Shown here in pieces: positions 60,024 through 64,000 of a DNA stretch of 64,000 nt. The position numbers and the translations under genes were made by a program. Every line of letters starts with the position of its first letter. The stretch's first letter is position 1. Source of the DNA: Marinobacterium stanieri (GTDB taxonomy: Bacteria > Pseudomonadota > Gammaproteobacteria > Pseudomonadales > Balneatricaceae); the NCBI RefSeq assembly GCF_900155945.1, contig NZ_FTMN01000001.1:945682-1009681 (forward strand). The letters run 5' to 3'. Below the pieces are notes generated by a model. It worked only from the letters and a program-made list of their open reading frames with translations, was not told the origin of the DNA and made no database searches.

Positions 60024-62075
60024 CTAGCAGCTCGAAGAAGCTTCGTGATAGTACAACGCAATAAATTCGTCGGCCGGCATGGGACGGTGAAACAGGAACC
60101 CCTGCCCCACATTACAGCCGATACTGTGCAGCAAGGCGCTTTGCTCGGTAGTTTCTATTCCTTCAGCTACCACCGAGAAATCGAGCTTATCCAGAAGCTG
60201 CATAACCCCCTGCAGCAGAGTAGCAGCACGCTCGTCCTGACACAGGTCGGCCACAAAATCGCGATCGATTTTAACCACGTCCAGTGGCAGGCGGCGCAGG
60301 TAGGTCAAACTGGAATACCCGGTGCCAAAGTCATCCAGCGCCAGGCTGAAACCGGTGTTACGCAAGGCCTGAAGCCGCTCAAGCACGGTATCGGCCAGGT
60401 TGATGAACGCAGTTTCCGTGATTTCCAGCTCTATGCAACCGGGGTCCAGACCAAAGCGCTTAACGGTATTGGCACACCATTCAACCAGGTCGGGCTCCTG
60501 CAGCTGCTTGGCCGACAGGTTGATGCTGATGCGTGGCAGCTGATACCCGGCGGCTGTACTTTCCTGCAGCAGGCGACAGCTGCGCGCAAACACCCAGCGA
60601 TCCAGCGCCACAATAAGCCGGCTTTCTTCGGCCAGCGGGATGAACTCCGCCGGTGAAATCAGGCCCTTTTCCGGATGCTCCCAGCGCAGCAGAACTTCTG
60701 CGCCAGCTATCTGGCCATCAGGCAAGGAAACTTTTGGTTGCAAGTAGAGCTTCAGCCCCAGGTCTGCATCGGGCTGAGTGGCCAGCATCAGCTGCTGTTC
60801 CAGCATCAACCGATGCCACATGGCACTGCTGATGGCTTCATCATAAAAACGATAGCTGTCACGACCGGACTGCTTGGCGGCTGTCATGGCCGTCTGCGCC
60901 GAGGCCAGCAGCGTATCGGCATCACTGGCATCCTTGGGTGCCAGGGCAATGCCGGCCGACGGGCTCAGCCGAATAATTTCACCATCCAGCGTAACCGGCT
61001 GCTGTAGCAGCTGGATACAGCGCACGGCCTGACGGGCGATATCCGTTAGATCAGAGGAGTTGAGCTGCAATATGACAAACTCATCGCCGGTCAAACGGAA
61101 CAACTGCAAGGCCGAGCCGGTCAATTCACGCAAGCGTTGACTGAGGCAGCGGATCAGCTGATCGCCTCCGCGCATGCCAAAACGATCATTGATGGGTGAC
61201 AGCTGCCCCAGGTCCACACACATGAGTGCCAGAGGCTTAGTATCCTCTTCACCCAGTTCATGGTTGAGGGTCTGGATCAGTTTATGCCGGTTGCCAACGC
61301 CGGTTAACGGGTCCGTGAAGGCAAGCTGTTCAATTTCGGCTTCTTTCGCGCGCATCTCGGTCAGGTCATGCAGCACTGAAACATAGTGCGTTACCTGGCC
61401 TTCCTGCCCCCTGAGAGCACTGATCGACATCCACTGCAGGTAAACCTCACCGGACTTGCGCCGATTCCAGACCTCACCCTGCCAGCGCCCATGCTCGCTC
61501 AGCGTGGCATTCATCTGCTCGTAAAAGTCCTGCTCATGATGATTGGAGCGCAAGAAGCGTGGCGTTAGCCCTTGAACCTCTTCCGCGGTGTAGCCGGTAA
61601 TCTGAGTAAACGCCGGATTCACACGCTGAATACGCGCACCGGAATCGGTCACCATAATGCCTTCGATCGTGCTGTCGAGGATACGGTCTGCCATCGCTTC
61701 CTGCGTACGCAGCGCCTGTTGCAGCCGCAGGTCCTGACCAACCCCCGTCAGGCCGGTAACACGGCCCTTTTCATCCAGGTGGGCCAGCACACGGAGGCTG
61801 ACAGGGATGGAGCTTCCATCCAGTGAGCGAAACAGGATAGTGCCATTCCAACAGCCAGTGGAAAGCACTTGCGGAAAGGCTTCTTCCTGCAACAAGCGCA
61901 GGTTGTCATCATCATGAAAGTCTTTCGCATACATGGGGTTGGCATGGAAGTCATGGTCCATTCCGACTCCCAGCATGCGCCGCCCGGAGCGGTTCATGAA
62001 TTCGATTCGATAATCCCGATCCAGACTGGCGATAAAGTCACCGGTCAAATCCAGAAACTGGCGTTGTCTGTTCAT
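60024..62075 (-). CDS. PAS-PAS-GGDEF-EAL protein
   Basis: A 683-residue cytoplasmic protein: two PAS domains (about 1-115 and 125-245), a GGDEF domain (about 255-410) and an EAL domain (about 430-680). The cyclase signature is TGDEF (329-333) rather than GGDEF, which may reduce or abolish cyclase activity. The EAL signature is EVL (460-462), seen in some active phosphodiesterases; DDFGTGYSSL is intact. It may therefore act mainly as a c-di-GMP phosphodiesterase (inference). ATG 62075 follows GGAAG. It lies 20 bp after the chemoreceptor gene, suggesting cotranscription. Confidence 0.9.
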   Translation of the reverse strand: MNRQRQFLDLTGDFIASLDRDYRIEFMNRSGRRMLGVGMDHDFHANPMYAKDFHDDDNLRLLQEEAFPQVLSTGCWNGTILFRSLDGSSIPVSLRVLAHLDEKGRVTGLTGVGQDLRLQQALRTQEAMADRILDSTIEGIMVTDSGARIQRVNPAFTQITGYTAEEVQGLTPRFLRSNHHEQDFYEQMNATLSEHGRWQGEVWNRRKSGEVYLQWMSISALRGQEGQVTHYVSVLHDLTEMRAKEAEIEQLAFTDPLTGVGNRHKLIQTLNHELGEEDTKPLALMCVDLGQLSPINDRFGMRGGDQLIRCLSQRLRELTGSALQLFRLTGDEFVILQLNSSDLTDIARQAVRCIQLLQQPVTLDGEIIRLSPSAGIALAPKDASDADTLLASAQTAMTAAKQSGRDSYRFYDEAISSAMWHRLMLEQQLMLATQPDADLGLKLYLQPKVSLPDGQIAGAEVLLRWEHPEKGLISPAEFIPLAEESRLIVALDRWVFARSCRLLQESTAAGYQLPRISINLSAKQLQEPDLVEWCANTVKRFGLDPGCIELEITETAFINLADTVLERLQALRNTGFSLALDDFGTGYSSLTYLRRLPLDVVKIDRDFVADLCQDERAATLLQGVMQLLDKLDFSVVAEGIETTEQSALLHSIGCNVGQGFLFHRPMPADEFIALYYHEASSSC

Positions 62076-62095
62076 CTGCTTCCGTTGCACCCGTG

Positions 62096-63673
62096 TTATG
62101 CCGACTTGCGGCACCAGAACTGATGCGCCAGCGCATTCAACTCCGTCGCTACCGTCAAAACTTGCTGCCCCGCCCGGGAGCTTTGTTCAACCGCTCCGAG
62201 ATTCCGTTCAGAAAGTGTCTGAATAGAGACAATACTACGGTCAATTTCACTTGCAACACTACTTTGCTGCTCGACCGCCGATGCGGTCTGGACGCTCATA
62301 TCACTGATGCGACGAATGGCGCCCAGAATATTATCCAGCGCATGCTCGGTTTCATCACTGAGCTCGACGCAACGGTCAGCCCGTTCACGCCCCTGGTTGA
62401 TGGTATCCACGGCATCACTGGCACTGGTTTGCAGCTCTTCAATCATGGCACGCACTTCACCCGTCGAGTTTTGTGTTCTCAACGACAGTGAACGTACTTC
62501 ATCCGCTACGACGGCAAAACCGCGGCCCGCATCCCCTGCCCGTGAAGCCTCAATGGCGGCGTTCAACGCGAGCAGATTGGTTTGTTCTGAAATATCGTTG
62601 ATGACATCCAGTACATTGGCAATATTGCGACTGTGGCCGTTTACCTGAGCAATAACCCCCTCGGCCTCGGCAATATGTGCCTGCAGGTCATGTACAGCTG
62701 ATGCCGTGGCCTCCACCGTTTGCCTGCTATGTGCCACTTCACTGACCGCTTCTTCCGCCGCCTGAGAGCTGTGCTGAGCATTGGTCGCCACTTCCTGCAC
62801 CGAGGCCGACATTTGGCTGATGGCGGCAGCGGACTGCTCCATTTCGATCGACTGCTGCTGCATACCGGTCTGCGACTGACTCACAGCCTCGCTCAGCATT
62901 TCGGCATCGTCTTTCAGTTGCCGGGCCGAATCATCCATGCGCCCCACCAGACCATCGCATTCGGAACTCAATTGTTTAAGCAGCAGGCGCATCTGGCCGA
63001 TATCATCCTGTCGACCGGTATAGATATAACGTGCGACCGGGTCGTTCAGCTGTTGCTGACACTCTGCCACCAGGCGACGCCAGGGTGAAAGCACCAACAA
63101 CATGCCTGACAGCATCAAGGCCATCACGGCAGCCCAGATCATGGGACTCTCTTCAGGGTAAAACAGGTTAAGTGCCAGCCCGGCCAGGCCTGGCACCAGC
63201 ACCGATGTCAGCAGACGGCCGGTCAGGCCTATTTTGGCCAAGGGGTTGGCAGGCAGGGGCGAACGGCCTGACATCAGCCGCGGATAGACTTTCTCGGCCC
63301 GCGCCACTGCGTCACGCTCCGGGCGACGCCTGACGGATTGATATTCGCAGGTCTGCCCATCCCGCTTGATGGGCATCACAAAGGCATCCACCCAATAGTG
63401 GTCGCCATTTTTACAGCGGTTTTTGACGACTCCCATCCAGGTATGGCCGGACTTGACCCTGTCCCACAAACCGGCAAATGCGGCGGGTGGCATATCCGGG
63501 TGACGGACGATGTTGTGATTGCGTCCCAACAGCTCTTCAGTTTCAAATCCGCTGATGGCAACGAAGTCCGGGTTGACGTAGGTAACCGCTCCTTTCAGAT
63601 CGGTGGTTGACAGTATGTTGGCATGCTCCGAGACGTTTTTTTCTTGTTGTGTCACCGGTTCATTGATTTTCAT
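62096..63673 (-). CDS. Aer-like PAS methyl-accepting chemotaxis protein
   Basis: A 525-residue receptor. An N-terminal PAS domain (about 15-125; [20 protein letters not shown]) resembles the FAD-binding PAS of Aer, then two membrane helices (about 150-205) with almost no periplasmic part, a linker, and the cytoplasmic signalling domain with the conserved tip [20 protein letters not shown]. No C-terminal NWETF-like pentapeptide is present. It probably senses internal redox or energy state. AAGGGA precedes the ATG. First gene of a unit with the GGDEF-EAL gene. Confidence 0.92.
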   Translation of the reverse strand: MKINEPVTQQEKNVSEHANILSTTDLKGAVTYVNPDFVAISGFETEELLGRNHNIVRHPDMPPAAFAGLWDRVKSGHTWMGVVKNRCKNGDHYWVDAFVMPIKRDGQTCEYQSVRRRPERDAVARAEKVYPRLMSGRSPLPANPLAKIGLTGRLLTSVLVPGLAGLALNLFYPEESPMIWAAVMALMLSGMLLVLSPWRRLVAECQQQLNDPVARYIYTGRQDDIGQMRLLLKQLSSECDGLVGRMDDSARQLKDDAEMLSEAVSQSQTGMQQQSIEMEQSAAAISQMSASVQEVATNAQHSSQAAEEAVSEVAHSRQTVEATASAVHDLQAHIAEAEGVIAQVNGHSRNIANVLDVINDISEQTNLLALNAAIEASRAGDAGRGFAVVADEVRSLSLRTQNSTGEVRAMIEELQTSASDAVDTINQGRERADRCVELSDETEHALDNILGAIRRISDMSVQTASAVEQQSSVASEIDRSIVSIQTLSERNLGAVEQSSRAGQQVLTVATELNALAHQFWCRKSA

Positions 63674-63847
63674 TACAGTCCCTTGCCAGTGGCATATAGT
63701 TCACTTTTTGTACTGCTTTTTTAAAAACATTACTCCAGTTGCCAGGCGCAGACAATAACCTTACTTAATGCAGTGATAAATTAAGTTTTGGTTAATACTT
63801 GTAACCCCAAAGCCTGGGACAAAAATGCACCACAAGACCACACGGAC

Positions 63848-63864
63848 CGCACCAAAACAGTGCA
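63848..63864 (+). promoter_or_regulatory. NtrC-like binding site
   Basis: CGCACCAAAACAGTGCA matches 14 of 17 positions of the NtrC consensus (TGCACCAWWWTGGTGCA). A further half-site TGCACCA lies at 63826-63832. It lies about 80 bp upstream of the sigma-54 element, a usual enhancer distance. Confidence 0.5.
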
Positions 63865-63930
63865 CAGAAAACCCCAAAAAACCGCTGCATTAAATTTATA
63901 ACTAACTGATATTTATACATTTACAGGTTT

Positions 63931-63946
63931 TGGCACGGTTATGGCT
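63931..63946 (+). promoter_or_regulatory. sigma-54 promoter
   Basis: TGGCACGGTTATGGCT matches the -24/-12 consensus (TGGCACG-N4-TTGCW) at all but one conserved position, with correct GG-GC spacing. It points rightward to a gene outside the window. With the NtrC-like site this suggests a nitrogen-regulated gene such as glnA (inference). The rest of 63674-64000 is AT-rich leader with no gene seen. Confidence 0.65.
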
Positions 63947-64000
63947 TAAAGTACATCAGGGATACTCAACAGCAGCAGGTATCCTGTATTCTTCAGGCCC

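Overview
This window is a chromosomal segment of a gammaproteobacterium. Gene content and order (murA-ibaG-mla, kds-lpt-rpoN-ptsN, mreBCD-maf-rng-yhdP, gatCAB, amgK-murU, lptD-surA-pdxA-ksgA-apaG) resemble Pseudomonas and the marine Oceanospirillaceae such as Marinobacterium. This placement rests on gene order and protein similarity recalled from memory, not on a database search. Most of the window is dense, ordinary core genome. The accessory part is about 4 kb around 55.8-59.7 kb.

Layout. 1-8.6 kb: the end of an AmpG permease, a small gene behind a Fur-box promoter, yajQ, panE, a PPK2 polyphosphate kinase overlapping a cobalamin adenosyltransferase, an HDOD-GAF protein, yhcB, a Nif3-like protein and a DegS/AlgW-type protease. 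8.6-15.3 kb, minus strand: hisD, hisG, murA, ibaG and mlaBCDEF. 15.5-24.3 kb, plus strand: kdsD, kdsC, lptC, lptA, lptB, rpoN, hpf, ptsN, rapZ, ptsO, mgtE and darP. 24.3-32.4 kb, minus strand: yhdP, rng, maf, mreD, mreC (apparently with an AUU start) and mreB. Then gatCAB (plus), and a three-gene unit on the minus strand (FecR-like protein, OmpA-like protein, CHASE2-GAF-HD-GYP sensor). 40.6-46.4 kb: a RutE-like nitroreductase, gph, rpe, a DUF3530 protein, djlA, murU and amgK. 46.5-53.6 kb: lptD, surA, pdxA, ksgA, apaG and a DUF72 protein. 53.7-55.7 kb: a MotA/MotB stator pair overlapping a PilZ protein.

The unusual part is 55,795-59,673. Two identical initiator tRNA genes, each with its own promoter, are followed by a tandem array of about 140-bp units. 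Each unit holds a defective tRNA-fMet-derived sequence (intact T arm and 3' CCA, lost 5' acceptor strand, the same insertion in the anticodon loop) and a GAAA-loop terminator hairpin. Hairpin stems differ between units but stay paired. A 2,492-bp insert carrying hipBA and two gene fragments lies between 20-bp direct repeats made of tRNA 3'-end sequence. Removing it in silico restores the 141-bp spacing of the array. I consider this array and its insert the best candidate here for something undescribed. The nearest known analogue is the repeat region downstream of E. coli tyrT (rtT RNA).

Functional themes: envelope building and upkeep (LPS precursor and transport, Mla lipid transport, peptidoglycan synthesis and recycling, cell shape), nitrogen and sigma-54 control (rpoN, ptsN, ptsO, and a sigma-54 promoter with an NtrC-like site at the right edge), and c-di-GMP or motility signalling (YajQ, HD-GYP, PilZ with MotAB, GGDEF-EAL, an Aer-like chemoreceptor).
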